Positions 25,861 to 34,705 are shown, counted from the first letter of the stretch. The stretch: DNA of 64,000 nucleotides from Niveispirillum sp. (GCF_017996735.1 NZ_JAGOGJ010000010.1:40368-104367), one strand, 5' to 3'. The notes: generated from the letters alone by a model not told the origin. Translations and numbers: made by a program.

Positions 25861-26559
25861 TCAGGCGGCCGTTCCGCCGAGGGCGGAAAGCCGTGCAACT
25901 TCGCGGCGGATCTGCTTTGCCAGCGGACCCGCCGCCAGCACCACATGCACCGCCTCGTCCCGACCCAGAGTCGCCCCCAGTTCCGCCCGATCGAAGCTAT
26001 CGACCAGCGGAACACCCAGCGCCTGGGCCAAGGCGTGCAACTTTGTCCGACCATCATCGGACCCGTCGCTCGCCTCCAACCACAACCCTACACTCTTTTG
26101 GCCGCCACTGCCCGCCCGGCCTATGAAACCGGAACGCAATGCAGCCTGTACCTTCTCGAAACCCGCGATGGCACCCCCGCCCTTTCGGGCAAGACCGACC
26201 AGACCCAAGGCCCTGCGCCGGATCAACCGGCATGTCAAGGCCAGCAGGTCCGGCACGGGTTTCACGCCTTGCCGTGCGGCCTTGGCGAACAGTCCCTTGG
26301 CAAGGGCCTTTTCAACCAATCCCACATCGGCCGTCAACCACAGCCCGCGACCGGGCAGGGTTTCGTCCACATCGGGAACAACCTGAAGCCCCGGACCCAC
26401 GACGAAGCGGACCATGCCCGCCTTGTCCTGGACCTTTCCGCTGGCAATGCAGCGGCGCAGCGGGCTTTTGCGGCCCCCCACGGCTTCGGGTTCGTCGGCC
26501 TGGGCCTCGGCGTCGAGTTCCGGCGGATAGCCGGTCGTCGTATCAGTGCCGCTGCTCAT
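25861..26559 (-). CDS. ylxR: YlxR-family RNA-binding protein (DUF448), with a ribosomal L7Ae-like C-terminal half
   Basis: Protein of 232 residues between nusA and infB, the usual place of ylxR. The N-terminal YlxR domain contains [19 protein letters not shown] and [11 protein letters not shown]; the variant RRCIASG replaces the more common R-x-C-x-x-x-x form only slightly. From about residue 105 a second domain (LLGLARKGG-type [19 protein letters not shown]) resembles the L7Ae/L30e fold found fused to YlxR in alphaproteobacteria. The role is probably RNA binding or transcription-translation coordination. Confidence 0.9.
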   Translation of the reverse strand: MSSGTDTTTGYPPELDAEAQADEPEAVGGRKSPLRRCIASGKVQDKAGMVRFVVGPGLQVVPDVDETLPGRGLWLTADVGLVEKALAKGLFAKAARQGVKPVPDLLALTCRLIRRRALGLVGLARKGGGAIAGFEKVQAALRSGFIGRAGSGGQKSVGLWLEASDGSDDGRTKLHALAQALGVPLVDSFDRAELGATLGRDEAVHVVLAAGPLAKQIRREVARLSALGGTAA

Positions 26560-26600
26560 GCCCTTGTCCCCAATACCCTATCCGGAAAGGTCGGAAGGCC

Positions 26601-28097
26601 TCAGCCCTCCGCCCCTTCCTCGTCGGTGAACCAATGTGCGCGGGCGGCCATGATCACCTCATTGGCCTCGTCCAGCGTCATCGCATCCTTGCCGATGATG
26701 TCCAGAAGCTCGTCGCCGGCCAGATCGGCCAGATCGTCGAGCGTCTTCACGCCCTTTTCACCCAGCTTCACCAGCATGGCGGGGGACAGCGCCTCGATAT
26801 TGGCGACATCCTCCTCCACACCCAGCTCGCGACGCTTGGTGTCCAGAATCTCGTTCTGCTGTTGCAGGAAGGTGGCGGCGCGGTTCTGCAGCTCGGCGGC
26901 CACATCCTCGTCAAACGCCTCGATCCGGGTCAACTCGTCCAGGTCAACGAACGCGATTTCCTCAACCGAGGTGAAGCCTTCGTTCACCAGCAGGTGGGCG
27001 ATCATGTCGTCGACGTCCAGCGCCTCCATGAACAGGGCCGACCGCGACGAGAATTCCGTCTGACGGCGCTCGCGCTCTTCGGCCTCGGTCATGATGTCGA
27101 TGGTCCAGCCGGTCAACTGGCTGGCCAGACGCACATTCTGGCCACGGCGGCCGATGGCCAGCGAAAGCTGGTCGTCGGGCACCACCACCTCGATCTTGTT
27201 GCCTTCGTCATCCAGCACGACCTTGGCCACTTCGGCCGGGGCCAGCGCGTTGACAACGAAGGTGGCCGGATCGGGCTTCCAGGGGATGATGTCGATCTTC
27301 TCGCCCTGCAGCTCGCCCACCACGGCCTGAACGCGGCTGCCGCGCATACCGACGCAGGCGCCCACGGGGTCGATCGAGCTGTCCTTGGAGATCACGGCGA
27401 TCTTGGCACGGGAACCCGGATCACGGGCCACCGACTTGATCTCGATGATGCCGTCATAAATCTCCGGCACCTCGGCCTTGAACAGGCCGGCCATGAACAT
27501 CGGATGCGTGCGCGACAGGAAGATCTGCGGCCCGCGCGGTTCCTTGCGTACATCATAGATGTAGGCGCGGACGCGGTCGCCGGTCTTGAAATGCTCACGC
27601 GGCAGACATTCGTCACGGCGCAGCACAGCTTCGGCGCGGCCCATATCGACGGTGACATTGCCATATTCGACACGCTTGACCAGACCGTTCACGATCTCGC
27701 CCTTGCGGTCGATATATTCATTGTACTGACGCTCACGCTCGGCCTCGCGCACCTTCTGCACGATCACCTGCTTGGCGGTCTGGGCAGCGATACGGCCGAA
27801 ATCGATAGGCGGCAGCGGATCGACGATGAAATCGCCGATCTGGGCGCGCGGGTTCTTGCGACGGGCCTTGGCCAGCGTCACCTGAACAGCCTCGTTCTCC
27901 ACCTCTTCCACCACTTCCATGTGGCGGGTGAGCTGGATATCGCCCGTCTTGCGGTCGATGCGGGCGCGGATGTCATGCTCGTGCCCGTATTTGGAGCGGC
28001 CAGCCTTCTTGATGGCCTCCTCCATGGCTTCGAGCACATGCTCCTTGTCGATATTCTTCTCGCGGGCGACCGCGTCGGCTACTTGAAGCAGTTCCAT
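26601..28097 (-). CDS. nusA: transcription termination/antitermination factor NusA
   Basis: RNA polymerase-associated elongation, pausing and antitermination factor (498 residues). Visible order: N-terminal polymerase-binding domain ([17 protein letters not shown]), S1 domain around 135-200 ([22 protein letters not shown]), KH1 and KH2 around 230-350 ([23 protein letters not shown] is split here into CVGMRGSR and [23 protein letters not shown]), then two C-terminal acidic helix-hairpin-helix repeats. Start ATG 28097. It lies 30 bases after rimP and 41 before ylxR, one operon. Confidence 0.97.
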   Translation of the reverse strand: MELLQVADAVAREKNIDKEHVLEAMEEAIKKAGRSKYGHEHDIRARIDRKTGDIQLTRHMEVVEEVENEAVQVTLAKARRKNPRAQIGDFIVDPLPPIDFGRIAAQTAKQVIVQKVREAERERQYNEYIDRKGEIVNGLVKRVEYGNVTVDMGRAEAVLRRDECLPREHFKTGDRVRAYIYDVRKEPRGPQIFLSRTHPMFMAGLFKAEVPEIYDGIIEIKSVARDPGSRAKIAVISKDSSIDPVGACVGMRGSRVQAVVGELQGEKIDIIPWKPDPATFVVNALAPAEVAKVVLDDEGNKIEVVVPDDQLSLAIGRRGQNVRLASQLTGWTIDIMTEAEERERRQTEFSSRSALFMEALDVDDMIAHLLVNEGFTSVEEIAFVDLDELTRIEAFDEDVAAELQNRAATFLQQQNEILDTKRRELGVEEDVANIEALSPAMLVKLGEKGVKTLDDLADLAGDELLDIIGKDAMTLDEANEVIMAARAHWFTDEEGAEG

Positions 28098-28127
28098 CCT
28101 GGCGAACCCTGCCTTCTATCCTGGTCG

Positions 28128-28910
28128 TCAGACCGCCCCGGCGCCGGTATCGGCGTCGGAGGGGCCATCGGTGGTCACAACATCCTGCTCATCGTCACGG
28201 CCCTTGCGGGCGAAACGCCCCGGACCCTTCTTTTTGGAAACCTTGTCGGCCTTCGGTTCCGTCTGTTCGTTTTTCGGACGTTTCACGGGCCGCGCCGTAT
28301 CGTCAACGTCCATCTGTCCGCCTTCGGTGCCGGCGGCAAGTCCCTGTTCGGATGCCGCCAGGCTCAGCAGGTCGTCGGTCAGTTCCAGCTTGGCCTTGGC
28401 GATCTGCACGAAGGGGATTTCCGCCACCTCCACCAGACCGGGATCGATCTCCACGGGCTTGGCCTTGGCGGACACCTTGGCCCCCGGCTTGCGCTTGGGC
28501 GGCTGTGAGCTCTTGGCGTCCAGCGCGATCAGCACATTCTCGCCCTCGACCCCGTACAGGGTCCCGCGGAAACGCTTGCGCCCATCCAGCGGCAGATCCG
28601 TTTCGATCCGGGCCTCCAGACCCTTGAACCGCTCGAAATCCTTCAGGCGGGTCAGGGGGCGGTCGATACCGGGACTGGAAACCTCCAGCGTGTAGGCCGA
28701 TGTGATCGGGTCCTCCACGTCCAGCAGGGCCGAAACAGCGTGGCTGATATCGGCGCAATCATCCACCGTCATGGCCCCGCCATCGGCGCGGTCGGCCATG
28801 ATCTGCAGGGTCGGCCGCTGTCCACCGGAAATCTGCAGGCGCACGATCTCATACCCCATGGCCTCGACCGAGGGGGTGATGATGCCGCCGATGCGTTCCA
28901 GCACGTCCAT
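28128..28910 (-). CDS. rimP: ribosome maturation factor RimP, with long C-terminal extension
   Basis: 30S maturation factor; the first gene of the rimP-nusA-ylxR-infB operon. The N-terminal domain ([30 protein letters not shown]) and the [15 protein letters not shown] signature are intact, followed by the SH3-like second domain with LIALDAKS. At 260 residues it is about 100 longer than E. coli RimP: the extra tail after about residue 175 is highly charged, with lysine-rich stretches and an acidic end, and is probably disordered. The start is ATG 28910; the frame open to 28985 runs into a terminator-like hairpin and is not used. Confidence 0.93.
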   Translation of the reverse strand: MDVLERIGGIITPSVEAMGYEIVRLQISGGQRPTLQIMADRADGGAMTVDDCADISHAVSALLDVEDPITSAYTLEVSSPGIDRPLTRLKDFERFKGLEARIETDLPLDGRKRFRGTLYGVEGENVLIALDAKSSQPPKRKPGAKVSAKAKPVEIDPGLVEVAEIPFVQIAKAKLELTDDLLSLAASEQGLAAGTEGGQMDVDDTARPVKRPKNEQTEPKADKVSKKKGPGRFARKGRDDEQDVVTTDGPSDADTGAGAV

Positions 28911-28970
28911 TCGTGTTCCAACTCCAACCGCCGAACCGGCATGTGCCGGATAAGCGAAGCCCAGATAAAC

Positions 28971-28994
28971 AAAAAGGCGGGCCAAAGGCCCACC
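28971..28994 (-). terminator. terminator-like hairpin in the rimP operon leader (possible attenuator)
   Basis: On the minus strand GGTGGGCC and GGCCCGCC pair over 8 bases (one G-U) around a TTT loop, directly followed by TTTTTGTTT. This is a good intrinsic terminator about 60 bases before the rimP start and downstream of the predicted promoter, so it could attenuate the operon or simply stop read-through from the hydrolase genes. Confidence 0.7.
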
Positions 28995-29058
28995 CGCAAA
29001 GCAGACCGCCCCGCCAACGCTGGTTGCGGGCCGGTCCGTATGGGATAAAGATGATGGG

Positions 29059-29087
29059 TATATAGACCCGTTCGCCGGTCATGAAAA
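29059..29087 (-). promoter_or_regulatory. possible promoter of the rimP-nusA-infB operon
   Basis: The 375-base gap between rimP and the hydrolase gene holds no tRNA or open gene that I can see. On the minus strand TTTTCA and TATATA are 17 bases apart, giving a start near 29050 and a leader of about 140 bases that includes the terminator-like hairpin. The hexamers are only moderately good. Confidence 0.35.
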
Positions 29088-29236
29088 GGGGAATCGCCAT
29101 GACGGCCGCGGTTATCGCATTTGTCCGGGAATTGCCCGTTCCCACCGGATAACGCCATGGGTCCGATTCTTGACCAATGGCGCGCCCGTTTTCAGGCCTG
29201 AACGGGGCAGGGGTGTGCTGGCGCTCGCCGCGCCCG

Positions 29237-29271
29237 CCAACCTGCGACAGGTTTCCCGCATCGCAGGTTGG
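29237..29271. repeat. 11-bp inverted repeat after the YcaC-like hydrolase gene
   Basis: Arms CCAACCTGCGA and TCGCAGGTTGG with a 13-base spacer, 15 bases beyond the stop of the minus-strand hydrolase gene. No U tract follows, so it may be an mRNA 3'-end hairpin or a protein site rather than a classic terminator. Confidence 0.6.
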
Positions 29272-29285
29272 ATTCTTACACCGCG

Positions 29286-29951
29286 TCAGGCCGCCACTGT
29301 TCCATCTGAGGGGGGAACCGGTGTGTTGAGCAATTGCTGTTCCCACATGAAGGCAATGCCGCTGCCACCACCATGGTCGACCAGCACGCCAGCCAGACCG
29401 CCGGCGGTTTCCGCCCGGGCCCAGTCGCGCTGCCATTCACAGCCGACCGCCATCCAGGTCATCGGGTTGGCTCCGGCGGCGACCAGGCGCAGCACTGCCA
29501 TGTCGTGCGCCTCCTTGGTGACGCCGCCCGAGGCATCGGTGACGATGGTCACCTCATACCCCTCACCTAACGCGTGGATCACCGGCATGGCGAGGCAGAT
29601 TTCCGTATAGAGTGCGGCGATGACCAGGTGCTTACGGCCCGTCGCCTTGATGGCATCGACGACGCGCTGATCCTCCCAGGTATTGATCGTGGTCCGGTCG
29701 ATCGGCGTTTGTTCGGGATAGACCGCCTGAAGCTGCGGGATCAGCTTGCCGCCGCGATCCTCAAGGACGGTCGTCAACAGGGTCGGCACGTTGAACAGTT
29801 TTGCCATCTTGGCGAGGCCAACGACATTATTGATGACCATGGTCGGTTCATGGCTGTGCAGGTTGGCGAACTGGAACGCCTGATGGTCGATCAGCAGGAC
29901 AAGTGAGTCTTCGGGACGCAGCAAGGCGCCAAGGCCGGTGCGGGCGGTCAT
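29286..29951 (-). CDS. YcaC-like isochorismatase-family hydrolase (1)
   Basis: Cysteine hydrolase of the isochorismatase-like fold, 221 residues, closest by eye to the YcaC group. The catalytic Asp22 is in LVLLIDHQ and the nucleophile Cys119 in ALYTEICLAMP. The GYEVTIVTDASGG strand after it is also conserved. The substrate is not known; YcaC-type enzymes are often found in stress-induced clusters. It is the last gene of a run (pirin, hydrolase 2, hydrolase 1) and a paralogue of the next gene. Confidence 0.85.
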   Translation of the reverse strand: MTARTGLGALLRPEDSLVLLIDHQAFQFANLHSHEPTMVINNVVGLAKMAKLFNVPTLLTTVLEDRGGKLIPQLQAVYPEQTPIDRTTINTWEDQRVVDAIKATGRKHLVIAALYTEICLAMPVIHALGEGYEVTIVTDASGGVTKEAHDMAVLRLVAAGANPMTWMAVGCEWQRDWARAETAGGLAGVLVDHGGGSGIAFMWEQQLLNTPVPPSDGTVAA

Positions 29952-30020
29952 GGATTGTCACCTCTGTTATATGGATGGTGAACGGGTGGCGACTGGATAC
30001 CGGCCGCCACCCGTGAGGCG

Positions 30021-30665
30021 TCAGGCGCCGGTGGCCCCGTGGGCCGACTTCTCGGGATTGAAACCGTCAAAACTGTCGAAGACGCCCATGAAGCCGGGCA
30101 CGGTCGCCTCGCGCGCCCAGTCGCGCTGGAGTTCGCAATACATCTGGACGCGGCTGATAAGCTTGACGCCGGCCTGCTCCATGCGGCGCAAGGCCGCCTC
30201 ATGCGCGGCCAGCGAGGTGCCGCCGACCGCATCAACCGGCACATAGACCTCATACCCTTCCTGGATCGCGTCGAGCGCCGGGAAGGTCAGGCAGGCCTCG
30301 GTCCAAAGCGCGGTCATGATCAGCTTGCGCCGGCCCAGTGCCTTCACCGCCTGCTTGAACCCCGTATCCTCCCAACTGTTGATCGAGGTACGGTCATAGG
30401 TCGGCAGATGGCCCAGCACATCCTGCAAAGCCTGGATGGGCGGCTTGTTGCGGCCGGTCGCGACATTGACTGTCGAATGGATGATCGGGAGATTGTAATT
30501 CACCGCGGCCTTGGCGGTGCTCACGATATTGAACACCAGCTCATCGCGCGGCATCGAGCGGATCGAGGAGACCTGGATCGGCTGATAGTCGATGATGATA
30601 AAGGCCGAATTCTCAGGCGTGAGAAGCTGGTCTGTCTGGGGATTGCGGATTGCTTCGCTAGCCAT
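30021..30665 (-). CDS. YcaC-like isochorismatase-family hydrolase (2)
   Basis: Second paralogue, 214 residues, 69 bases upstream of the first on the same strand. Catalytic Asp26 (FIIIDYQP) and Cys125 (ALWTEACLTFP) are present, with INSWED and GYEVYVPVDAVGG matching YcaC better than the first copy does. The start is taken as ATG 30665; ATG 30680 is an equally possible start and neither has a strong ribosome-binding site. The two copies differ at most positions, so the duplication is old or they were acquired together. Confidence 0.85.
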   Translation of the reverse strand: MASEAIRNPQTDQLLTPENSAFIIIDYQPIQVSSIRSMPRDELVFNIVSTAKAAVNYNLPIIHSTVNVATGRNKPPIQALQDVLGHLPTYDRTSINSWEDTGFKQAVKALGRRKLIMTALWTEACLTFPALDAIQEGYEVYVPVDAVGGTSLAAHEAALRRMEQAGVKLISRVQMYCELQRDWAREATVPGFMGVFDSFDGFNPEKSAHGATGA

Positions 30666-30784
30666 AGGCAGATCTTTCATGAAGTGGAGATGCATGCGCT
30701 GAAGGGGCCAAGGCCCACGGATCAAGTGAAGGGACGAGCGCGCGACCCGTCACAGGTACGGAAGAGGCCGGGTTTGGCCCCCGG

Positions 30785-31651
30785 TCATCTGGCTGCGGCG
30801 AAGCGCCCGCGGGCGAAATCCTCGGTGGCCTGACGGATTTCCGCTTCGCTGTTCATCACGAACGGCCCGTGGCCCACGATCGGTTCGTCGATCGGCTCCC
30901 CGGTCAGGATCAGCAAGGTGGCGTCGCCATCGGCATGGATATCGACATCCCCGCCCTTGCGATCGAACAGCACGACCTCAGCTTCGCCGGCCGCATGGCC
31001 GTCATTGACCGTCACATGTCCGGTCAGGACCACGATCATGGCCGTGTGACCGGCCGGCAGGTCGAGCGTCAGATCCGCATCGGCCTTCAGGCTGATGTCC
31101 CAGACATTGATCGGCGTGAAGGTTCTGGCCGGCCCCTGCACACCGCGATAGGCGCCGGCAATGATACGGGCTCTGCCGGCGCCGCCGGGAAGGTTCACGA
31201 CGGGGATGTCGGCCTTCAGCAGACCCTGATAGCCGGCGGGCGCCATCTTGTCCTTCGCCGGCAGATTGACCCAGAGCTGCACCATGCGGAAGGGGCCGCC
31301 CGTCCTGGCAAAGGCGGGTGAGTGGTATTCGGCGTGGATGATGCCGCTGGCGGCCGTCATCCACTGGACATCGCCGGGACCGATCACACCTCCATGGCCG
31401 GTGGAATCACGATGCTCCACCTCACCCTCGTAAACGATGGTGACCGTCTCGAAGCCCCGGTGCGGATGATCGCCGACACCGCGCCGGCGGGCCGTCGGTT
31501 CGAAACTGTGCGGCCCGGCATAGTCGAGCAGCAGGAACGGGCTGATATGGCCGCCCAGCGTATTATAGGTGAGCAGTGATCGGACGGGGAAACCATCGCC
31601 CACCCAATGCGGGCGATTATTGCCGTAGCGACCCAGAATCTGTCTGGCCAT
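30785..31651 (-). CDS. pirin family protein
   Basis: Bicupin pirin of 288 residues. The N-terminal cupin has the metal ligands in DHPHRGFET (His62, His64) and IIHAEYH (His106, Glu108), matching the H-x-H and H-x-E pattern of pirins including those with quercetin 2,3-dioxygenase activity. The C-terminal cupin (LDLPAGHTAMIVVLTG) lacks ligands, as usual. ATG 31651 has GAGGGG upstream. It is divergent from a LysR gene across a 100-base gap holding a dyad and is probably co-transcribed with the two hydrolases. Confidence 0.92.
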   Translation of the reverse strand: MARQILGRYGNNRPHWVGDGFPVRSLLTYNTLGGHISPFLLLDYAGPHSFEPTARRRGVGDHPHRGFETVTIVYEGEVEHRDSTGHGGVIGPGDVQWMTAASGIIHAEYHSPAFARTGGPFRMVQLWVNLPAKDKMAPAGYQGLLKADIPVVNLPGGAGRARIIAGAYRGVQGPARTFTPINVWDISLKADADLTLDLPAGHTAMIVVLTGHVTVNDGHAAGEAEVVLFDRKGGDVDIHADGDATLLILTGEPIDEPIVGHGPFVMNSEAEIRQATEDFARGRFAAAR

Positions 31652-31702
31652 GGTTGCCCCTCGCTTCCCTGTCATCCGGTGTTCGTGACAGGAAAAAGGG
31701 GT

Positions 31703-31719
31703 ATCATTGCAACGATGAT
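31703..31719. promoter_or_regulatory. dyad in the pirin-LysR divergent gap, candidate LysR operator
   Basis: ATCAT-N7-ATGAT, centred in the 100-base gap between the divergent pirin and LysR genes. LysR regulators usually bind such imperfect dyads and control the divergent gene; assignment to this regulator is inference from position. Confidence 0.45.
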
Positions 31720-31752
31720 CCAAAAAGATTGTGTGTTGGGACGCATTGTCCT

Positions 31753-32691
31753 ATGAAAAGGACGATGCAAGACCTTAACGACCTTCGTTACTTCGCCGCC
31801 GTTGTTGACCATGGTGGCTTTTCATCGGCGGGACGGGCGCTCGGTATCCAGAAATCGAGACTGAGCCGCCGCATCCTCCTTCTGGAGGAACGGTTGGGCG
31901 TTCGCCTGCTCAACCGTTCCTCACGCCGCTTCTCCGTGACGGAAATCGGTCGTGAGTTCCATGAGCGTTGCGTTGCCATGCTCGTGGAGGCGGAAGCGGC
32001 GGAACAGATTGTTGCCGAGGTGCAGTCGGAACCGCGCGGCGTGGTACGCATGAGCTGTCCCACCGGCCTGCTGTCTTTCCAGTTCGGCGAACTGATCGCG
32101 CGCTTCATGATGCAGAATCCGGGCGTGCAGGTGCATCTGGAGAGCACCAACCGCCGCGTCGATGTGATCGCGGAAGGGTTCGATCTGGCCATCCGGGTGC
32201 GGTTTCCGCCGCTTGAGGCAACCGACCTCGTGATGCGGCGTCTGGATGACAGCGCGGTATGCCTGGTTGCGGCACCTGGCGTGGTGAACAGTGCAGCCAC
32301 GCCCGCCGACCTGCCCAACCTGCCCAGCCTGGATCAGGGACCGCCGCGTCGTGACCACGCCTGGCAACTGCATCATGCCAATGGCCAAGTGGCGACCGTC
32401 CCACATTCACCGCGCCTGGTGACGGACGACCTCACGGTCCTGCGCATGGCGGCCATCGCGGGCGTCGGCGCCGTACTCTTGCCGACCATCATGATCTGGG
32501 ATGATGTCCGGGCCGGCCGGCTGGTGCAGGTCTTTCCCGACTGGCGGCCAACGGCCGCCATCGTGCATGCCGTCTTCCCATCGCGCCGCGGGCTGTTGCC
32601 GTCGGTGCGTGCCCTGGTGGATTTCCTCGCCCGCGAGTGCGCGATCCAACGCGCCCAGGCCAACAAGGTTGTGCCACCCATCGAGGGGTAA
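31753..32691 (+). CDS. LysR-family transcriptional regulator
   Basis: LysR regulator of 312 residues: an N-terminal winged HTH (LRYFAAVVDHGGFSSAGRAL, then KSRLSRRILLLEERLGVRLL), and from about residue 95 a periplasmic-binding-like effector domain (GVVRMSCPTGLLSF, VRFPPLEATDLVMRRL). The start is ATG 31753 or ATG 31765; the second has AAGGA only 2 bases upstream, so the first is listed. By position it should control the divergent pirin-hydrolase genes. The inducer is unknown. Confidence 0.9.
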   Translation: MKRTMQDLNDLRYFAAVVDHGGFSSAGRALGIQKSRLSRRILLLEERLGVRLLNRSSRRFSVTEIGREFHERCVAMLVEAEAAEQIVAEVQSEPRGVVRMSCPTGLLSFQFGELIARFMMQNPGVQVHLESTNRRVDVIAEGFDLAIRVRFPPLEATDLVMRRLDDSAVCLVAAPGVVNSAATPADLPNLPSLDQGPPRRDHAWQLHHANGQVATVPHSPRLVTDDLTVLRMAAIAGVGAVLLPTIMIWDDVRAGRLVQVFPDWRPTAAIVHAVFPSRRGLLPSVRALVDFLARECAIQRAQANKVVPPIEG

Positions 32692-32721
32692 GTCAGGTCT
32701 GATATCGGTTGATTTTTGAAA

Positions 32722-32798
32722 TGGCGCGCCCGAAAGGATTCGAACCTCTGACCCCCAGATTCGTAGTCTGGTGCTCTATCCAGCTGAGCTACGGGCGC
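32722..32798 (-). tRNA. tRNA-Arg(ACG), copy 1
   Basis: Complete cloverleaf read on the minus strand: acceptor GCGCCCG / CGGGCGC, D-arm with AGCTCAGCTGGATAGAGC, anticodon loop CTACGAA (anticodon ACG), T-loop GGTTCGAATCC and encoded CCA. The wobble A should be edited to inosine by TadA. It is identical to copy 2. Confidence 0.97.
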
Positions 32799-32833
32799 AA
32801 CGCCATGATCGACCGGCATGAATAAGATCGGAA

Positions 32834-32910
32834 TGGCGCGCCCGAAAGGATTCGAACCTCTGACCCCCAGATTCGTAGTCTGGTGCTCTATCCAGCTGAG
32901 CTACGGGCGC
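32834..32910 (-). tRNA. tRNA-Arg(ACG), copy 2
   Basis: Exact second copy of the neighbouring tRNA gene, separated by 35 bases and in the same direction. Encoded CCA present. Being upstream on the minus strand, it is probably transcribed first in a shared precursor. Confidence 0.97.
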
Positions 32911-33091
32911 GCATTTTCCGATTTCCGGTACCCGGTGAGGGGTGCCGTCCGGTGAGGTGGCGCTTGTATCCGATGCGGAGGGGGATTGCAACGGGATTTT
33001 GTGCGGCTTGTGCGCAAAGCCGATCTCACATGATTGCCGTATGGCCTGGCATCGGCTATTCCTGCCCGAAACCCATGATAGCAGGCCCGCC

Positions 33092-33577
33092 TTGAGCAAC
33101 AAGATCCAGAACCCCGACAAGAACTTCCCCGTCACCTGGGAAGAACTGCACCGCAATGCCAAGGCGCTGGCCTGGCGCCTGGCTGATCACACCCAATGGA
33201 AGGGTATCATCGCCATCACCCGCGGTGGTCTGGTCCCGGCGGCCATCATCGCCCGCGAACTGGACATCCGCGTGGTGGAGACCATTTCGGTCAAGAGCTA
33301 TGACCATCAGACGCAGGGCGAAATCCGCGTGCTGAAAGCCGCCGACGCCGTCACCGATGGCGGCAAGGACTGGCTGCTGATCGATGATCTGGTCGATACC
33401 GGCAAGACGGCGGCCTATGTGCGCAAGCTGCTGCCCAACGCGCATTTCGCCACCATCTATGCCAAGCCCGCCGGCCGCCCCCTGGTCGATACTTTCATCA
33501 CCGAGGTCAGCCAGGACACCTGGATCTATTTCCCCTGGGATCTGCTGCCCGTCAGCTACTTGCAGATCGAACGCTGA
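33092..33577 (+). CDS. gpt: xanthine-guanine phosphoribosyltransferase
   Basis: Purine salvage enzyme converting guanine and xanthine with PRPP to GMP and XMP. Clear similarity to the E. coli Gpt layout: [31 protein letters not shown], the PRPP loop [28 protein letters not shown] and the [10 protein letters not shown] tail. TTG 33092 gives 161 residues and an N-terminus ([19 protein letters not shown]) close to relatives; ATG 33041 would add 17 doubtful residues. The stop overlaps the 3' end of the convergent gene by 26 bases. Confidence 0.93.
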   Translation: MSNKIQNPDKNFPVTWEELHRNAKALAWRLADHTQWKGIIAITRGGLVPAAIIARELDIRVVETISVKSYDHQTQGEIRVLKAADAVTDGGKDWLLIDDLVDTGKTAAYVRKLLPNAHFATIYAKPAGRPLVDTFITEVSQDTWIYFPWDLLPVSYLQIER

Positions 33578-34127
33578 CAGCGGTGGCCGGGAGGGGGCGG
33601 GTCCGCAAGGGCAGTTCCATCCCGGCCAGCGACAGGGCGGTGGCCAGCGCCAGCAGCGGCCCCGCCAGATCGCGCTGGCGCGCCGGTGGCACCAGATGCC
33701 CCAGCAGCCATGCCGCCGACACCCGCGCCGACGGACCCCGTTGCAGCACGGCCACCAAGGTCAGCAACGCACGTTCATCCGTGGACAGGGCTGAACGGCA
33801 GCCATTGCCGATATCGGGGCCCCCGACGGGATATTGATGCAACTGTTCCATCGCCTCTTCCCAGGCGATCAGCGCATCGGTCCAGCCACCGGGCAACAGG
33901 CGGCTAAACTCCATCTCCACCTGGTCCCAACGATACCGCCCGTGGCGCCAGCGGCGGGCCGACCAGAGCAGCAACTGTTCCCCCCGTGACAGGGTAAAGA
34001 CGGTACCGCCATCCTGGAGATCGGCCAGAAGGCGCACGCGTTGATCATGCGTGTCCTCTTCCACGCAAACCGTTCGCTGTCCCGTCCCCGCTGCAAGATC
34101 GGGCCACCACAGCGCCATATCGCTCAT
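33552..34127 (-). CDS. hypothetical protein, predicted Fur-regulated (191 aa)
   Basis: I do not recognise the family. The protein is soluble-looking, with a Trp-rich N-terminal half ([39 protein letters not shown]) and a helical C-terminal half ([36 protein letters not shown]) ending in a basic-serine tail. ATG 34127 has GGAGG at ideal spacing; the longer frame to 34226 crosses the promoter and is rejected. Forty bases upstream a near-perfect Fur box sits between -35 and -10 hexamers, so it should be made under iron limitation. It overlaps the gpt 3' end by 26 bases. A role in iron acquisition or iron-sparing is inference from the operator alone. Confidence 0.75.
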   Translation of the reverse strand: MSDMALWWPDLAAGTGQRTVCVEEDTHDQRVRLLADLQDGGTVFTLSRGEQLLLWSARRWRHGRYRWDQVEMEFSRLLPGGWTDALIAWEEAMEQLHQYPVGGPDIGNGCRSALSTDERALLTLVAVLQRGPSARVSAAWLLGHLVPPARQRDLAGPLLALATALSLAGMELPLRTRPLPATAVSVRSASS

Positions 34128-34163
34128 CGCCGCCTCCAGACATCCTTGACCCTCGATATCTTC

Positions 34164-34192
34164 AGGGTATTGCGAATCATTCTCAATTACAA
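34164..34192 (-). promoter_or_regulatory. promoter with embedded Fur box
   Basis: On the minus strand TTGTAA and TACCCT are 17 bases apart, and the spacer is filled by the dyad ATTGCGAAT-C-ATTCTCAAT (34169-34187, plus-strand reading), whose arms match at 8 of 9 positions. The central 7-1-7 core TGCGAAT-C-ATTCTCA follows the Fur consensus. Binding here would block RNA polymerase directly. Confidence 0.75.
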
Positions 34193-34241
34193 GCGTGACT
34201 TTCCTGAGCCCACCATGGACATTCACAATGGCACCGGCCCA

Positions 34242-34279
34242 AACAAAACACCCCGCCGAATCGCTTCGGCGGGGTGTTT
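34242..34279 (-). terminator. rho-independent terminator of rplS operon
   Basis: A perfect 15-bp stem (AAACACCCCGCCGAA and its complement) with a TCGC loop; on the minus strand it is followed by TTTTGTTT. It begins 25 bases after the rplS stop. Confidence 0.93.
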
Positions 34280-34304
34280 CCTGTCAGCCCAGAGGCTGGA
34301 ACAA

Positions 34305-34700
34305 TCACTCGGCGATCGAGCGGCCGTTCTTCATGCCACGGCCCGTCGTGCGCTCGGCGATACGAGCGGACTTGCCGGTCAGGCCACGCAGGTAATACAG
34401 CTTGGCGCGACGGACCTGACCCTTGCGGACCAGTTCGATGCTGTCGACGCGCGGGCTGTACAGCGGGAACACGCGCTCCACACCTTCGCCGTAGGAGATC
34501 TTGCGGACGGTGAAGCTGGAATTGATGCCGGCATTCTTGCGGGCGATCACAACGCCTTCATAGGCCTGGATACGCTCACGCGTGCCTTCGGTGACCTTCA
34601 CGTTCACCTTCACGGTGTCGCCGGGGGAGAAGGTCGGGATCTTCTTGCCTTCGGACAGCTTGGCGACCTGTTCGGCTTCCAGCTTCTGCAGAATGTTCAT
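34305..34700 (-). CDS. rplS: 50S ribosomal protein L19
   Basis: Ribosomal protein L19, at the 30S-50S interface. The 131 residues include the family core: [52 protein letters not shown] and [21 protein letters not shown] 34700 is preceded by AAGGA at about 8 bases, better than ATG 34709 in the same frame. It is the last gene of the rpsP-rimM-trmD-rplS block, and its start lies just beyond the trmD stop. Confidence 0.97.
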   Translation of the reverse strand: MNILQKLEAEQVAKLSEGKKIPTFSPGDTVKVNVKVTEGTRERIQAYEGVVIARKNAGINSSFTVRKISYGEGVERVFPLYSPRVDSIELVRKGQVRRAKLYYLRGLTGKSARIAERTTGRGMKNGRSIAE

Positions 34701-34705
34701 GGTAC

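Noticed and set aside
28995..29285. Initiator tRNA upstream of rimP, as metY in E. coli
   Set aside because: No cloverleaf or GGTTCRAAT-type T-loop was found in the gap.
32373..32910. Minus-strand frames with the peptide VAQLDRAPDYESGGQRF
   Set aside because: This is the well-known spurious translation of tRNA genes; it comes from the two tRNA-Arg copies.
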